The notes: generated by a model not told the origin, from the letters alone. A stretch of 64,000 nt of DNA from Enoplosus armatus (GCF_043641665.1 NC_092198.1:2764501-2828500); one strand, 5' to 3'. Numbered from the stretch's first letter, positions 46,926 through 61,905 are shown. Numbers and translations are program-made.

Positions 46926-47311
46926 GTCACTTCAGCTGTTGGGATCATACTTATTTTCTTTTTACAACTTTCGGACATTTTGTTGACTGGAGAATTTCAC
47001 ACACAACAATAGAGTGTGAAAATAAATGCTAATTGCAGCTCTACGCGAGCATCCAGGAATCCACAGGAAAGCTATTTTATTTGCCATCAGAGCTGAGGGG
47101 AAGAAAAACATCTTGGGTAACAAGCTCTGACAGTGGCAGAACAAACCTCCAGCTCCCTTCCCATCATCCCCTCTGCAGTCAAAATGTTCCACTTATGAAC
47201 AAGTCAAGCACCGTGTTAAAGCCTCGAGCTTGTTTAAAGAGCAATGGAAGAGAATAAGGACATTTCCATTTTGATTACACGCTGCTGGCTCGTTTGGCCG
47301 ATAGATGATGT

Positions 47312-47333
47312 AAAAAAAAAAAAAAAAAAAAAA
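47312..47333. repeat. Poly(A) run, 22 bases
   Basis: An uninterrupted A22 in the clvs2 intron. It could be the tail of a retroposed sequence, but no body was recognised. Confidence 0.9.
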
Positions 47334-50300
47334 GATGTGATTTTTAGTGGTTGTCAGTTTGGTTTTCTTGAGTTCTCGTTTTCTCTAATGAGAGTTGGGA
47401 TTCCAGTTTGTCTCACGTGGCATGTAGAAAACAGAGAAATGAGACGCGACGGCGCTCGTCGGATTTGTATCTGTGTATTGGGGATTTTTTTTCACGGCAT
47501 GAAAACGCATTAGTCCTCTCCTCACCTTTAACGTCATTATTGAAACGAGTTACAGGAGAGAAGGCTCACAGGCAGAGTGTGCAGCTGTCCTCCGGTAACC
47601 AGCCAAACCCGAGAGGAAACGTCTTGCCTCTTGTGTGTGCGTGTTATTGCTTTCTCAACATCCTTGTGAATCATCTGCCAATTTGTGTTGGGCTCCATTA
47701 GTCAAAGAGAAATCTAAGGGGAAGTGTTTCTAGAGGGAAGTGTTGAGTAAGACGCAGCGAGGTCTGAAAGATTATCTGATGTGCTTGTGATGGATGCCAA
47801 ACTGTCAAAGTTGCTTTCCTTGAATTTTGCACTAAATCCAATCCTATATTTGTGTCTTAAAGCTGAGAAAATAAGCAGAGGAAGTCTTACCCCTGAGGGT
47901 GAAAGAAAGTTATTTGAATTCTGAAGCTTTTTTTTGTGTAGTTTGAGTATTTTATCTTTAACCTTACAGTTCAAGTAATTTTGTTGGACCTGCATCAAAC
48001 CTGTGTATTGAAGCTGGATATCAAATCATTTTACTTATTTGGTACCAGATGAAACGTGTCCACAGCACCAAGTACCAAAAGATACCATTTAGTGTCCGGT
48101 CCGGGGCCGCCGCTGCCAACGAGGACCTTTATTTCAGGGAATGTGTGGTTTTAGCAACCTGTTGCAATGAAGCATTTTGTGTAAATCAGGTGTAGAGATC
48201 AAGTCTTCAAGGGTAACGATCAGGTGGAGGGTTTCCATCCAAGTGTAGCGCAAAATTTGAAGAATCTCGAGAAAATTCAGCAAAAGAAAACGCGAATGGA
48301 TGAGCGTTTCCACCCACTAAGTGACCAGAAGCTTAGAGTTGGTTCATAATTTTCCAGTCGGTTGCCATTAAACCATTTGCAGAAGAAGAGAGCGCGACAA
48401 GATGACATAATTAAAATGTATGCATGAAATCAGATCGATGGAAACACAGAGAGAGACTACATCAACTTAGATTGTGAAATGAAGAAGGAAACAGAACTGA
48501 CTGACTGTTTGAACCATTTCATTAATGTACTTAATGCTTGTTATTAGGCAACATTTAACAGATTCGATCCACATCACCCAGTGATTTTTTAAATATTCCA
48601 AATCGTGTATCATTTACATCCATGTGTGTGTGTGTGCTGGCTAGCAGTAAAGGAGAAGCACAATAAAACAAAACAGAGACCCACCCATGAAACATTGCTC
48701 CACAGCGCTACTAGTGGTCAAAAACTCTGCAGAGCACCTTTAACATCCATCCATCACCTCTTCAACAGTAAATCCCTCCATCAGAGGAGCTTATTGTATT
48801 GGTTTGTGTTAAAATGACTGCCATACTTTCTTTAACCAATGCGTCCTCTTCCTGAGCCCCAGCAGGATTTAGATAAATATCCACATTAGCAGGAATCCTC
48901 CATACGTTTTTCCACCTCCTCCACTTTCTGTAAACATTAGTTTTCTGCAGTGTCAGCACGGAGTTGAAGTGGCACGTTGGCAAAAAAAAAAAAAAAATCC
49001 TTCTCCTTTTTCAGTCTGAGGAAACGAACATAGACGCAAGCCAGTGCATCACTGTGACGAGTCCATATATAACACATTTCCGACGGCTCTCCAGACACAG
49101 ATTAGAGCTTGAATTATTGATGGGAGCTATTAGCTGAGCCCTGAGTCATTCCCAACTGTGCAACTGCTCACACAAATGGCTGCTCATCATGTGGTGCTGA
49201 AAACGCAAGAAAGAAGCGTAATAGGGTGATTTGATTTGACTTGATTTGACAAATAAAATGCACCAAACACATTACCAAAATCATCAAGGGTGTGGCGATG
49301 GATTCAAACTCTGGACGCAAAGATGGGAAAACAAATTTAAGATGTCCTCATTCAACAAATCACATGAAAATCCCAAAACCAACAATGAAACCAGTATTAT
49401 CTGCGTCTCAAAGTCTGAAAACACCTCAGTGAGCCACACATAGTTAATACTCACTAGAGCACCAAATGTGTATTAATCCGCCACTGAAAATAGTCCCCAA
49501 CAAAAACGCTATTTTCTCTTGTTTGAGTAAGTTTGATAAAAAACTACTACAGTGCCCAGCTGTTTTAGGACATTAGCCTTTTTTAAACTTGAACTATGTA
49601 TTTTCTTTTACTTGTTTTTAAAGATTTACGTCTCCAGTAGGATCCTATGGGCTCGGGGCTGAGAGCCACAGACTGGGTCGGTTTTCGTCTTTTCATGGCA
49701 ATGAGACAAATGTGGACTAACGCAGGCACTCTTATTCATCTTATTAACATATAGATTTAGTTTTAACCTGATTTGAAAAGCCTAACCAGGGACGGGGGCT
49801 GCAAATTAGGTATATATATTAGATTACATTTGTTCTATTACCTCTCCCTATCTGTATCACCCCTGTTAAATATAAACATATAAATAAATAAATGGCAAAC
49901 ACATTCAACATTCATGTTTCGCCCTCCGTACAGTACGTGAGAATAGCAGAGTCATTCGCACACTGAGATCTGAATGTTTTTAAACAGCCACAGTGAGTCA
50001 CGTCAGTCTGAGCAGGTCTGGTTATGAATCTGAAAACCAGTAAGTGTCAAAGAGCAGCTGAGTCACTCATCTGCAGGCCAGTCGGACAGAGTTCCTCCTG
50101 CATGAGGGTCTGATGCAGTTTGATGGCTGATTTACACTGAACACGTCACTCAGTTAACTTCTGTGTGCATCAGCAACTTCATATCTGCTGCTGCTGCTGT
50201 CCTTGTTTCGCTTTGTTTCCAAAGATTTTTCAGCGCGCTGGATCATCTGATGTCTAAATGAACTGACAGCAATGTGACAAATAACAACAGCAATTACACT

Positions 50301-52339
50301 GCAGAAAAAAAGCCTGACAGGCACGCAATATATTCCATTATCTAGAGGAATGTACTAAATATATATAATATAATATATATAAATATTTTGTTTGTATCGG
50401 CTTCATTTTTATCATCTAATCATCTAAGTTGTTTTTATCTGGCATATATTCATTAGGATTGGTATGATTCTTAAAATAAGCTAAGTTTTACTACATATTT
50501 GGGATTTCAGTGTGACAAACGTGCCGTCGCACTCGTTTCTTATCAGCTGTGCAACTGCAGCTGTGACAAATCAGGACAAGTTACCTTGAAATAAGTTTAT
50601 AACCTAATTCAAAATGTGCGTGACGATATTATGTACCCATGACAAATGAAAATCAGACTTAAACAACCTTAAATATGATAATATGACATTCTTGAATTGC
50701 CAGAATTGTCATCTGCCTGCCTTTCCTTTGTCTGGTCCTCCATGTTAATGCAGCTCAAACTGCCTCATTTGGGATTTACTCTTTGTCATGGCAACCCTGA
50801 CGATGTTAGTTTTGAGCAAATACAAATAGCATGTAGGCCACATGCCTTGGGATCCAGATTTGTAGCACAGTATGCTGTTCAGATCACAGCAGAGGCAAGA
50901 CTGTTAGTCTGGATCCCGGCTGGTGGCCCCTAGAGGGTCCAACGGTTATTACACCCCCCCGACTACGCAACAGTTATTATTTTGTTGTGTTGTGTTTTTC
51001 TTGGGATTCTTTGTGCCTGTAAGTATATAGTCAAGAGGCAGACAGGAAATAAGGAGACAGAGGGAGGGAGAGAACAGGGACGCTGTGGTTTATGTATTAA
51101 GTGAAACAACATACTGATTATTCTGCTAATGATGCTAAAACTGTTGCATGACATAAGAAGGGTTAATCTTTCCTGCTGCTGGAGGAAAAGCTCTCGGAAA
51201 CCGAAAGGGTTCATCCTCTGGGGACTGTCACGTTTCAGGGATGATGAACCGTGAGTCGCAGAGGAAGATGCAGGCAAGATTTATATCACAGCATTCTCAG
51301 TCAAGACTTTTAGCCACAGCATGTAAAATACGATGGATCTTCTGACAGCAGCCGCGAAGGGAAACGATGGTCCGAGAAACCAGACCTCCTTCAAACTGCA
51401 CGTCAAACAACAGCTGATCTGGCGGAAATTCAACCTGACAGACCAACTGACGGCCTTACATTTTTTTTTGCTTTGCTCACTGGTTTATATCTTGAAAAAG
51501 AAGCGACACAGAGTGAAAATCTAATGGTCAGTGTCCTCAAAGTGACCCTCTCTATCGCCGAGCGCTGCCTGATCCAACCGACAGTACATTTCCCCAGTTG
51601 TGAGAAAAGCATTTTTTCCACTTACATTTCTTTATGCTCTCATAAAAGAGATTATATTAAGGAGGTGAGACAGTGTGCAGGATGGGATACAAACCCATCC
51701 AGTCATAATCCTCCAGGATTACAATGTTACAGAGGGATTAAAGCTTCAAGTGTGTAAAACCTTCTTTTGGGTTCTTTTCAAAACAAGTTTTAAAAAACGT
51801 TAAACTGCATTCAAAGTAATGGATATGAAAACGCTCTGTTATAATAATAAGTTAAGCTTTAAATTAAGCAAAAAAAAAAAGAAGTCAACAGTTCAGGAGT
51901 TCAAAATACAGCCTTAAATCTAGATTAACGAGGCGGAGAAGAAAAACAGCCGAACAAATTAAAAGTGCTGTACGTAATGCATTAAAAGACAACTTAAAAG
52001 AACAGAAATCCTTTAGAAGTCTTTCAATAAATAAAGTATATTCTCATGTGAAATGGATGACTGTAGGGAAATGTCTCTTTGTATTGATTTAGAATATCTT
52101 TTAGTTTACGTCACGTTTTAATTACTGCAAATATACAACAAGACTCGAGGGACTTCCTGTGGATGTCTCGTCTCTTGAGGTCAGAGACGTGAATCGCCTC
52201 GATAAGGTGATCTGTCACAGCCTGGCGCCATCTGACCTCAGATCAGCTACCTGCCACTCAGTAATGAATGAGCTGTCCTGAACCTGTGACACTAACTGAC
52301 TGTACAGCAGCTGACAGCCAGCAGACTCAACACTGCAGC

Positions 52340-52705
52340 TTAGGGCTGCTCGGCAAAAATCATTATTATTTTGAGATCCCGGTTATTTAACGCGATTACT
52401 CACTGACTTTGGAACAGTGGATTTCTTGAACTTTAAATTTTGCGGCGGAAGAAATTGAGGAGGCTTTACTTTCCTCTAGTTTTTGTTCCTTTCGTTGCCG
52501 TTGTTTGGGTCATAGACGGCTTTGTGACTGAATTTCAGATCATTACAACGAAGTAAAGAGAGTGAGTTTGGGCTTTTAGGGAGGGGCGGAAGTGCTCCAC
52601 TGGATTTATGACACAAGACAAAAGGAGAGAATCGTCAATCAACAATCATTTATCTCGATTATCTTGTTTTCAGATTCGTTGAAAGCCCAAATCGTAACTG
52701 AAGAT
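52340..52705. repeat. Dispersed repeat, 'GGGCTGCTCG...AAAGCCCAAATCG' type
   Basis: It starts TTAGGGCTGCTCGGCAAAAA with CGCGATTACTCACTGACTTT and ends ATCTCGATTATCTTGTTTTC and GAAAGCCCAAATCG. The layout suggests a non-autonomous DNA element, different from the 'GTTGCAGCCCT' family. No protein is encoded. Confidence 0.45.
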
Positions 52706-53778
52706 TTGATGAGTTGCCCTCCTGCAGCTTCATGTGTGTAACCTGCATTTAAAGCTGCAGTATTTAATGCACTACAGTCGCATTCTTACAGCTGTCTGTT
52801 TACTGCAGGAGTTGCTGACAGATCCATTAGACAGTTTTTCTTGTGGCCTTGATGTTGCATTCGTGGGAAAGTCCAACATATGGGACTTTTTACTGGGATG
52901 ATAAAAGTACTTTTTTACAGAACAGGAGGATGATGAGGTTCAAACTTAAGTAAGCGATTAAAGCTAAACCAAGCAGCTGCACCAGTCGTCACCGTGATGT
53001 AAAACAAACCTGACGGCGTCACAGCTACAGGAAGTCTTCACAGGACTCGGTGTCTGGTGTCTAATGGACTCGATTCTGCTGTTCATGCCCGAATGAGTGC
53101 ACTATCGGCTCTGCTGCATCATGGAGGATGTGATGTGATGGAAAAAGTGCAGGAAAGATCTATTGCTGCTTTTTTAGACCCTGGCTGCTCGATGGGGTCT
53201 AATTATCCTCAGATCTAATGGGATCTGGTCTCCTTTTACTCAGAAGGAATTAATGGCACAGAGTAAAGGCAGTTCTGCCTAAAGCTGACCTGTGGTTTTA
53301 GGTTCGGATGCACCAATTCGACCTTTTCTTCTCCTGATGACGATTCTTATTCCTGCTGTAAACATCCGACACCAGCGCTCATTTTTCTACCTCACTGTGT
53401 GGAGCTCTTTCAGATTCTTCATTCAGTAACATGAGGCCCGAAACACATCATTTCAAGAGGATGATGAGATTCCAGTTTTGTGCAGAAAAGTGCAGAAAAT
53501 GCACTCTTTTGGTAAAGTTAGCTAAACCCGAGCGACAGCGGTGCTCGTTCATGTGCCAAGGAGCTGGATGAACTGATAACTGATACTGTAGCTGCAACAC
53601 TTCCTGCAGTAATGACACTGACATGGATCCAGACGTTTGATGATCTCATCATGTGATGCTCTTTCAACTGACATCTTCACCTCGCGTTTAGTAAGAAAGT
53701 AAAAAAGGGAATATAGAGACGGCGTGTCAGCCACATGGTCATCTTCCTTTTAAAACTGTGCTGGTACGAATGACTCAA

Positions 53779-53915
53779 CGCTCTCCTCCTCCTCTCCCTC
53801 TGGCCCCTCTGGCCTCCCCACCCCTTTTACTTTTGTTTTCTTTACCCTCCCCCCTCTCTCCTTAACAACATCATCATTCTCCCCCTCCCCCTTATCTCCT
53901 TCCTCTCTGTCCCTC
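53779..53915. repeat. Pyrimidine-rich tract
   Basis: CTCTCCTCCTCCTCTCCCTC and further C/T-rich sequence. The minus-strand Glu/Gly/Val-rich frame is an artefact of this. Confidence 0.75.
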
Positions 53916-54401
53916 GATCCAGTCACTCCGTCATTGTTCGCCAGAGACAATATTCGCCGGGCAGTTCATGTGATGTCAGCGTCTGAAGAGCGGCAGCTTG
54001 TGATTCAGCTTTACGTTTAAAAATGAGCTCAATAATCCTCCAGAATCAGCAGTATTAAAATAAAATATTCACCACCAGTCGTCAGTAACTCCTATAGAAA
54101 CACAACACAGCCTAAAATGACAGAAATCATTAAAATCTCTTGTTTTTTTCCTCTTGTTGAACCTTAAAGAAGCATCTTCGTCTTCATCAGCCGACAGGTG
54201 CATGATACAATGTGCTTCGTCGTACCCCCCCCCCTTCCTCTTTCTTCCTCCACCCTCCCCGGCTCCCTCCTGCTACATCCCACCCTCGCCACGTTGCCAC
54301 GGCAACATGTCGGACTGCCGCGCTGTCTGCTCTGCCCTCTCCTCCAAATGGGCTCCCTTTTGTTGTGCGTCTCAGACAGAAACACATTTCTCCATCTCAC
54401 T

Positions 54402-54453
54402 CTTCTTCTTCTTCTTCTTCTTCTTCTTCTGCTTCTTCTTCTTCTTCTTCTTC
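54402..54453. repeat. (CTT)n microsatellite
   Basis: About 17 trinucleotide units with one CTG. It gives Phe, Ser or Leu homopolymer frames that are not genes. Confidence 0.95.
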
Positions 54454-54810
54454 CAAGACCGCTAAATACTGTAAATGTATCATGTCTTGTGTGAATGTGT
54501 GTTGCATAATTAGTCGTGCAGTGGTCCGAACAATACTAAGATAGACACAATACCGCAGGAAATAAATACAGAAACAGAGTAAAGAAATAGTTCCTTTGGT
54601 GCAGCTTCATCTCGTGCTTTTAGTTTTTCTAGCATCCACCATGAGGCTGACATTTGAGTTTTTTAATTAGATGTTTTGACAACTGTTGGACTTTTCTCAA
54701 CATGAACTTGATGGATTGGCAGATAATCATAGTTCCCAGCTGACTCTGTTGATCCTCGGACTTTTCCTCAAGCGTCATCATCGGGTCAAACGTTGTCTAA
54801 TACTTTGGTC

Positions 54811-54880
54811 ATATGATCCAATACCTGCAAAACTAAAGACATTCCCGTCGGCCTCAGCTGTGCTTGTTGTTTCTTTTAAT
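54811..54880. repeat. Short dispersed repeat fragment
   Basis: CCAATACCTGCAAAACTAAA, GACATTCCCGTCGGCCTCAG and CTGTGCTTGTTG match 26144-26205 in smpdl3a. Confidence 0.45.
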
Positions 54881-55009
54881 TTGAAATGTATTTTTTGGCA
54901 ACTTGTTCTGTTGCCAAAAAAAATCAGTGAATGCCGGTTGAAATGCAGGTTTCTTACTTTTACATCTTGTAAAATCGGCTTTTGATCAATAAATAAGTGT
55001 AACATCTAG

Positions 55010-55230
55010 TGCTAAACAAGTAGTTGATTAATCAATTTAATTATTCAAATCATTATTATTATTATTATTATCATGCCAAATTGTCAAACACATCTTCTCA
55101 AATGTGTTGAGTTGCTGCTTTTCAGTTTTCTGACATTTTATACACTAAATGATTCATTGATTAATCATAAGACATATTTAGCAGATGAATCGATAATGTG
55201 AAAAATCATGAGTTGTAGCTGTAGTGAGAT
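55010..55230. repeat. 'GATTAATCGAT' dispersed repeat with internal (ATT)n
   Basis: It starts CAAGTAGTTGATTAATCAAT, has (ATT)n at 55052-55071, contains TTCATTGATTAATCATAAG and ends GATGAATCGATAATGTGAAA and GAGTTGTAGC. Confidence 0.55.
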
Positions 55231-56990
55231 CAGTTAATTATTTTTACTATTAACATCACTTGTATAGATATTGACAAAATGTAAATCAGTGACCATTTCT
55301 TAATTACTGGCATTAATTTATGACTCAATGTGCCTTCAACGGTGGAGCTTATAGGTCCTGAGTAGATATTTAGTCAGTGAACTCCCTGTCGATTTACTGC
55401 ATTAGCTTTGTCTGATATTACAATCTACAGAATTATGAGTAATAAGTGGTTTCTAAGGACCCTATAATTTGGCTTTTTTATTTATTTATCTCCAGTAGTA
55501 TAATTTAGACAGCAAATTCATTATATGCTTTAAAATGAGGAAGTAAATTAACAGGAAATCCGTTGGCAGGTCTACTTCTTCTTCCTTCTTCCATCAGATT
55601 TCTCAGTTTACCTGCTGATGATATTAGAAACAGTCCGAGGTGGAATCTGTAAACAGGAAATGGAGCTGGTTTCTAGTGAATGAACAGGCTGTGGGCCAGG
55701 TTCGTCTTTACAAACACTTCAGTATCGATTTAAACTGTTTCCCTTCTGCCTTTTATCTTTGGACTGCAGCCGTGTGTCCGAACGCTCTCCCACTTCAATA
55801 ACAGGGATTACACGAGGTCTGACTGATGTGGGGGTTTGAAGCTGGTTCAGAAAGAAGCTGCCAATATTCGAGATCTTATGCTTATTTTGTTTTTTTTTGC
55901 ATGTTGAACGTGTCTTCGTCGGCCGTTTGTTGCGACACAAACCGAACACAGACTCTCCGACGCTGTAAAGATGGAAGTGTGGTGTTGTTCTTTGTGGTTT
56001 GTGGTTTGCTGTGCAACGTTTCTGACTTTGACTTAACATTCATTTTAACCACAACGATGGCTTTCCAGAACCTCAACCAAGCAGTTTTACTTGCCTAAAC
56101 TTAAAGGAATGGTTCTATACATCTCAGAAATAATGCCACGACAGCAACTACATTTCCCGTAAAACCACTTCTGTTTGTGTACGCGTTGAACAAACGAGAT
56201 GCAACGTGATAATTAGTCAAACTTAGAGGTGTAACTTTGGACAGCCATGTTTCCAGGTAAAGCTAATTATAATATTTAGTGAACAGACGTGAGGGAATCT
56301 CATCTAACGCTCAGCAAGAAAGTGAATAATCATGTTCTCCAGATCAGAATCTGCTCTCATGAGTCATTTCTGTCACGGCCATTTTGTAATACTGATACTC
56401 ATGTTTCCAGGTTTGATCAGTGGTTTCTTTATGTTGCATGTTGGAGGTTGAAGGCAGCCGGAAAAACAATATTTGATAGCTTAAAATGTTTAAAAGTTTA
56501 CATCAAGACTTTGACTCATAATTTTGTCGATAACAAAGAACACACAAGGCTCATGTGAATAAATGAACACTTGATTCATTGTGGATCAGGCTGTTTGTGA
56601 GGACCTGGTGCAGATCTGTGTCAGATCAGGCGATTATCGAGTCATAAATTGTTGCTGTGACTTTGCCGGGAGACATGACAGACGACATGTTGGTCCCCGA
56701 ACAATCATGGCGGTTGTCGTCTGCTATGATACACCACGCGGGATAAAACCATCAATTGTCGCCACAGACGGCTTTAGTTCCTGAGGCCCTACGGCTGTCG
56801 GGGGTCGGGCTGTTATTGGGCTGATATTGTGCAGTCTGAACCCGCTAAAACAAGTGGAATGCAGCCATTTTAATATTAGGAATTCCACTTGTGCTTTTCC
56901 TGCTTCTCCTGATTTAAGGTATCATACCTTCTGCAGGTCACCCGGGGGTCTAATATTAGTCTTCTCAATCTGGACACTCGGGTCAACTGC

Positions 56991-56994
<4 letters not shown>

Positions 56995-57038
<44 letters not shown>
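56995..57038. repeat. (CA)n microsatellite
   Basis: About 22 CA units, the longest dinucleotide array in the window. Confidence 0.95.
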
Positions 57039-57039
<1 letters not shown>

Positions 57040-60000
57040 CCAGACCAGGCAATGCTGAGAAATCCTGCAATAAAATAAAAAGAAATCACTCTGGTCGCTC
57101 TGGTTTTTCAGATATCCTGCAAGCAGACAAACAAACAAAACCAAAACCTCCTGGATGAAGTTAATTACCACTTAACACACCACGAAGCTCTGGAGTTAAA
57201 GGACGCACGGATGTCGGCAGTTTTGTAAACACTCGTTCAGGCAGAGTATAGCACTCCACAGGCAGCTGAAATTAAAAAAAAGATTTAAATACATGTGCGA
57301 TCTCTCGGTCGGAGAGAAACTTCATTCCTCTGCTTCCTTCCCGCCCGGAGCTCCTGAGAGGAGTTGGCAGCATGTTAATAACCTGCAGAGGCTGCAGTTT
57401 AATTGGTGTGACCGTCCCTCTCAGTGTGAATCTCTAGCAGGAAAGAAACTGTAAAGTTACTTTTGATACCTCAGACAAGTTGTTTTACTGATAAATTCAG
57501 CAAGTCATTTCACGTGAGACAGGCAGACAGGCAGCATGTTTTAAAATGCTTTTAAGTCATTGTAGTCGTAATTCTCCAGAATGGGTCTTTGTCAAAGTAA
57601 ATATTTTACACTGACAAAAAAGGTCCCACTTAGATATCTCAGGGAGGCAGAACAGTGAGGGAGCATGCACAAGAACTGGACCCGTTAATGTTGTGAATCA
57701 CAGCCATGCTCTTCTTCAAGATAACAACAGAAAGGAACAAATGGGATCAATGGTTTGAGCGCGACTGAGGGGAATGGGTTTGATTGGTTAAAAGGTTTGG
57801 AAATGTATTGACTGGATGAGGAGTAACAGCAGGAGGAAGAGCGATGTTGAGTAAACAGATTGGATAAAAAGCTACAGAGAAATAAGAGTCCGAGGTTGGC
57901 TGCATCAGTCGAGTGAGCTGAGAGGTTTAAATTATCGGAGAAGCTGGTTGGTCTTTGACATTTTTGTGGATTTTCCGACCAGAAGTGAAGCCTGCCTGAG
58001 ACGTTTTCTGCCTCTGCAAGACTCGCTGTTGATTTTAACCCCCGTTATTTCCTTTCAGTTCAGCATTAGCTCCAGTCAGACGTCTCCTCATTAAGGTGGT
58101 TTTTGTAAAGAACAAGCCGGCAGCAAAACAATGTTGTCACTCCAGGCTACACTTTATATCCTGAAAGGGAAAAGCACTCAAATGGATGTCTTCTTTTTGT
58201 TTCTGAATCCACTTTTTTTCCCCCTCTCCCTCCCTTTTCCTTTTTATTTAACTGGAGGACACATTTACTCATCCCTCTGTTGATGGGAAGTGACAGGAGC
58301 AGAGCAGAGTGGAGAGAGAGCTCATCAACCTGATGTGCTGTGGAAAGACTGGAAAAGCATGACGGGGAGAGAAGATGTATGACCGCAGCCCCCCGACACA
58401 TATAGAGTGGTAAACGACGCATGTCAGATGTCGTAACATCAGCGGCTTGCTAACAAAACCTTGGATGTTGCAGCGTTTCAGGTCTCTCTTGTAAAAATAA
58501 AGATTTGCAAAACAGAAAGAAAGGAGAACTACCTCCCATCAATAAGCTGAGACTGACTGCCAGCTCTTTTTACCTTATGTATAATCTACGTAAAGCTGCT
58601 AATATTATCAATTAATATTTGATTATTTCTGACATTTAACATATCAAAAAAACTGAAAAAATGCCGCTCATAATTTTACCAGACCTTCAAATATGTTTAT
58701 TTTTTTTCCAAGCAGCAGTCCGAGAGCCAAAGTGAATCAATTCACGTTGACGTAAAACGGAGAAAAGCAGCAAACCCTCACATTTAAGGGCGCTAAAACA
58801 TGAATGTTGATTCACTGCTGCGTAGGAGAATAAAGCTGTGTGCGCTCCAACACACTGCCAGCAAAATAATTATTAAAATATCAACATTTCAGTCATGTAA
58901 GAACTGATGTCTTCTTTTTACAGATTTCTTTAAAGCGGCTGCATGTGGAGGTTTTATTTGAGTTTAGCATCTTTCAGATCAGCAAATGATACCAAATAAA
59001 GAACTTTTAAAAGTCACACATATAGTGGGTTTGAAGCCACAGTGAATTCAATGACTCTGCTCTTCAGCTCAGTGTAGTTCTTTAGCCTCTTTCAGCTCAT
59101 TGTTTCGGTTTCACGGCACATTTCACTCTTACCGCTCTCGTCAAACCCTGTTTCCAGCAGAACAAGCTCTGATAAAGTGACGGTACGCCTCCCATCCAAC
59201 ACCACATGGCAGACAAACACAGTTAGCAACCAGCTAACTTTTTGGTATCTTCTGTAGCGGACCTCTAGCAGCAACTTGTCAGGGGTTGGTGGAGACCAAA
59301 ACAGAGTGCAAAGCAGAGCGGACTTAAAATGATCAAATTATGTAGCCTGGAATGGAGCATGTTAGCCTTGTTAGCCATAATAACTTCATAAGGTGATCTA
59401 GACTGTGTCTGTTGGATAGTTTTGACGTCCCTCTGAAAGAAAATAAGGATCTGATGTGGATCTGGTTCCATCCTGCCTCGTGCTGCCGTCACAGCTCCCA
59501 TTCGAGAAAGTAAATAAATGACTCACAGGTTGTAGCTCTGTATGACCTGAAGAAGAAGAAGCACTTCCTCTTCCTCATGAAAGGGGTCCCGACAGAGGAC
59601 CTCTTCAGATTAAATTCACATTAGCCCCCGACTGATGCTGGATTTTTAGGGACGATTCAGATACCAATATTTGAAAGTTATAAAACGATGCATTGGCCGG
59701 TCCTGGTCCTGACTCGGACCAGCAGTCAGGACTGGAATCGAAATGTGAAACATGCTGGGAGCAAAGCTTGCGGTGTGTGTGTGGTTATCTGTTAAAGGAC
59801 ACACAGAGCGTCCTGAGGGGAACTCACTGCTCGAGTAGGCAGAGTGCAGCCTTTAATCCCGGTGGCGGTGGACAGACATTTCGGTAAAGAAGCAGCTGTG
59901 GCTGCTGACGATTGGCTGACTTCATCTGTTCTTTGCTTCAGCCGTCGAGGGGATGTCGACGTGTCACATGTCGTTACCTCTGAGTGTCCGTGTGCCTTTG

Positions 60001-61707
60001 AAAAGACTCTCAGTGTTTAACCCGCAGTGTCGGTGGCAGCCTGTCTGTTTGTTTCCCCTCTGGATCTGTGAGGTTTCATAACCGCAGCACACCAGCAACA
60101 TATGAGAAACTGCACTGACGCCGCGTTCACGTCACGTGGGACAGAAGGTCGAGATGGAGGGATTGTCGTGTTTACGGCTAAAATCAGACAGCCAAACTGC
60201 AAGCTTAATTTATATCGCGAACGTGTGTATGATGCAGGGGTAAATAAGGTGTTTTATATATTAGATTAGAATGATAAATAAATAAAGCTTCATCCAAAGC
60301 TCATTGATTTTTTTTTGGTGTCATTTAAACAAAACTTTCAGCCAGATTTAATGACTCCTAATAACCGCCGTTAACCAAGGTATATTATATTATTATATTA
60401 TATATTAACCCAGTTTTTATTGTAACCAGAAGAGCAAAACACATCAGATCCGCTGATTATTGCACACCACAACACCAGATAAATTACAGTGTTTGTGCTG
60501 CCAATAGGATTCTTTTTGTGTTGTTGACTTTTTAATTCCATTTAATTTCTTGCTTGTTTTTGTTTAATGATCTAAATGATGGTAATATTTTTAGTTTCTG
60601 GTTAAAAAGGTATTTCTCTGTGGCGATTCTATCCATAATGTTGTCACTTAGAAGAAACAACAGTCGGTCACTGGCACAAAAATAAAAGCACTTTTAGTGG
60701 ACGTACTTTTTCCAGGATGTATATTTTGATGTGTGTTTTAGATCACAGACTGCAGAAAACCACGACTATAACCTGTTTCTGACATATCATGTCTGCTATC
60801 TCATTTTGGGTGATGCGATAGGAGACGCTCTCAGGTTTCACCTCTGTGAAGTGAAGCGATCGGTCCCCAAACTTACTGAGGAAAAGATGCTCTGAGACAG
60901 ATTTCAAGACAGATGAGGAGTCCCCCCCCTCCCCCACCTCGACTCCTTTTAGTCTCCTCCTTTTAAAACAATGAAAAGATTCATTCTGAGTCATTAGTGT
61001 AATTACTGTTGATGAGAAAAGACCATCACCAACGAGATTGGCGGCTTCTTCGCTGCAGTTTACGTTTTGTGGCTCGAGGTCAGATTTAGAGGAAAAATCT
61101 GCTGGATTGCTGAGTGTCACAAAGCGGGAGGTGGGCGCAGTTTCTCTACAGCTAACCAAGCTTTGAAGAGAAAATCATCTCTAATGTGTTTATCCTCTTC
61201 AGCGAAGCCACCGGCTCCGTGGAGGGGGAGGTGAGAGATGAGGCAACCGGCTTTAACGCACAAAACACTGAATGTATCTGCGTGTAGAGCGATGGACTCC
61301 TCAGTCCCACACGTTGTCCTGTCGCTGTTGACGGACTTTTCTCCGTCTTCTGTCACCTTTCGTTCTCTTCAACCTTTCGCTGTAACTGAGCGCGCTCAGC
61401 AGCGACCTGCAGCGAGAGTCCAAAAATAGAGAGAGTCGACGTTCGCCTCCAGAAGACAAACATCAAAGAAAACGCTGAAGTGGTTTTGAGTGGCTGCTTT
61501 CTGGAATTTTTATTTACTGAATATTTGAGCTGTTTACTTTCCAACTAACCCCCCCCCAGAAGTTATTTTCAACCCGGTCACAATTTCCTATTATTCAGTT
61601 TATAAATCAAATGTCAACTTCTGTTTGATTTGTGTGTTTTAATGATTTTCAGAACCCTTCTTGTTCAGATATTTAAATATCGGTTTGATAAATGACCTCA
61701 CTTATAC

Positions 61708-61800
61708 AGCGCTTCCCAACATAGGGTTCAGTGTCTTGCTCAGGGACACTTCGACATGACGGGGGGAGCTGGGGATCGAACCCTGACCTGCTTTACTTCC
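61708..61800. mobile_element. Repeat fragment, opposite-strand relative of 36676-36790
   Basis: TTCAGTGTCTTGCTCAGGGA, CACTTCGACATG and GGGGATCGAACCCTGACC are the complement of the B-box and 3' part of the SINE-like repeat. It ends about 105 bp from the tRNA-Thr gene. Confidence 0.5.
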
Positions 61801-61905
61801 TGTGCAACAGTGCATCTGTTATTACAGGTGGATTTCTTCATAATCACTATATGTATGTATATGTGGGACACCTGCTCTGCCAGGTGAGATACAGGGCAAT
61901 ATGTA

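Noticed and set aside
53750..53950. Acidic Glu/Gly-rich minus-strand frame
   Set aside because: It is explained by the pyrimidine-rich tract; no homology or splice sites.
54154..54544. Frames with Phe, Leu or Ser homopolymers
   Set aside because: They come from a (CTT)n microsatellite read in three frames.
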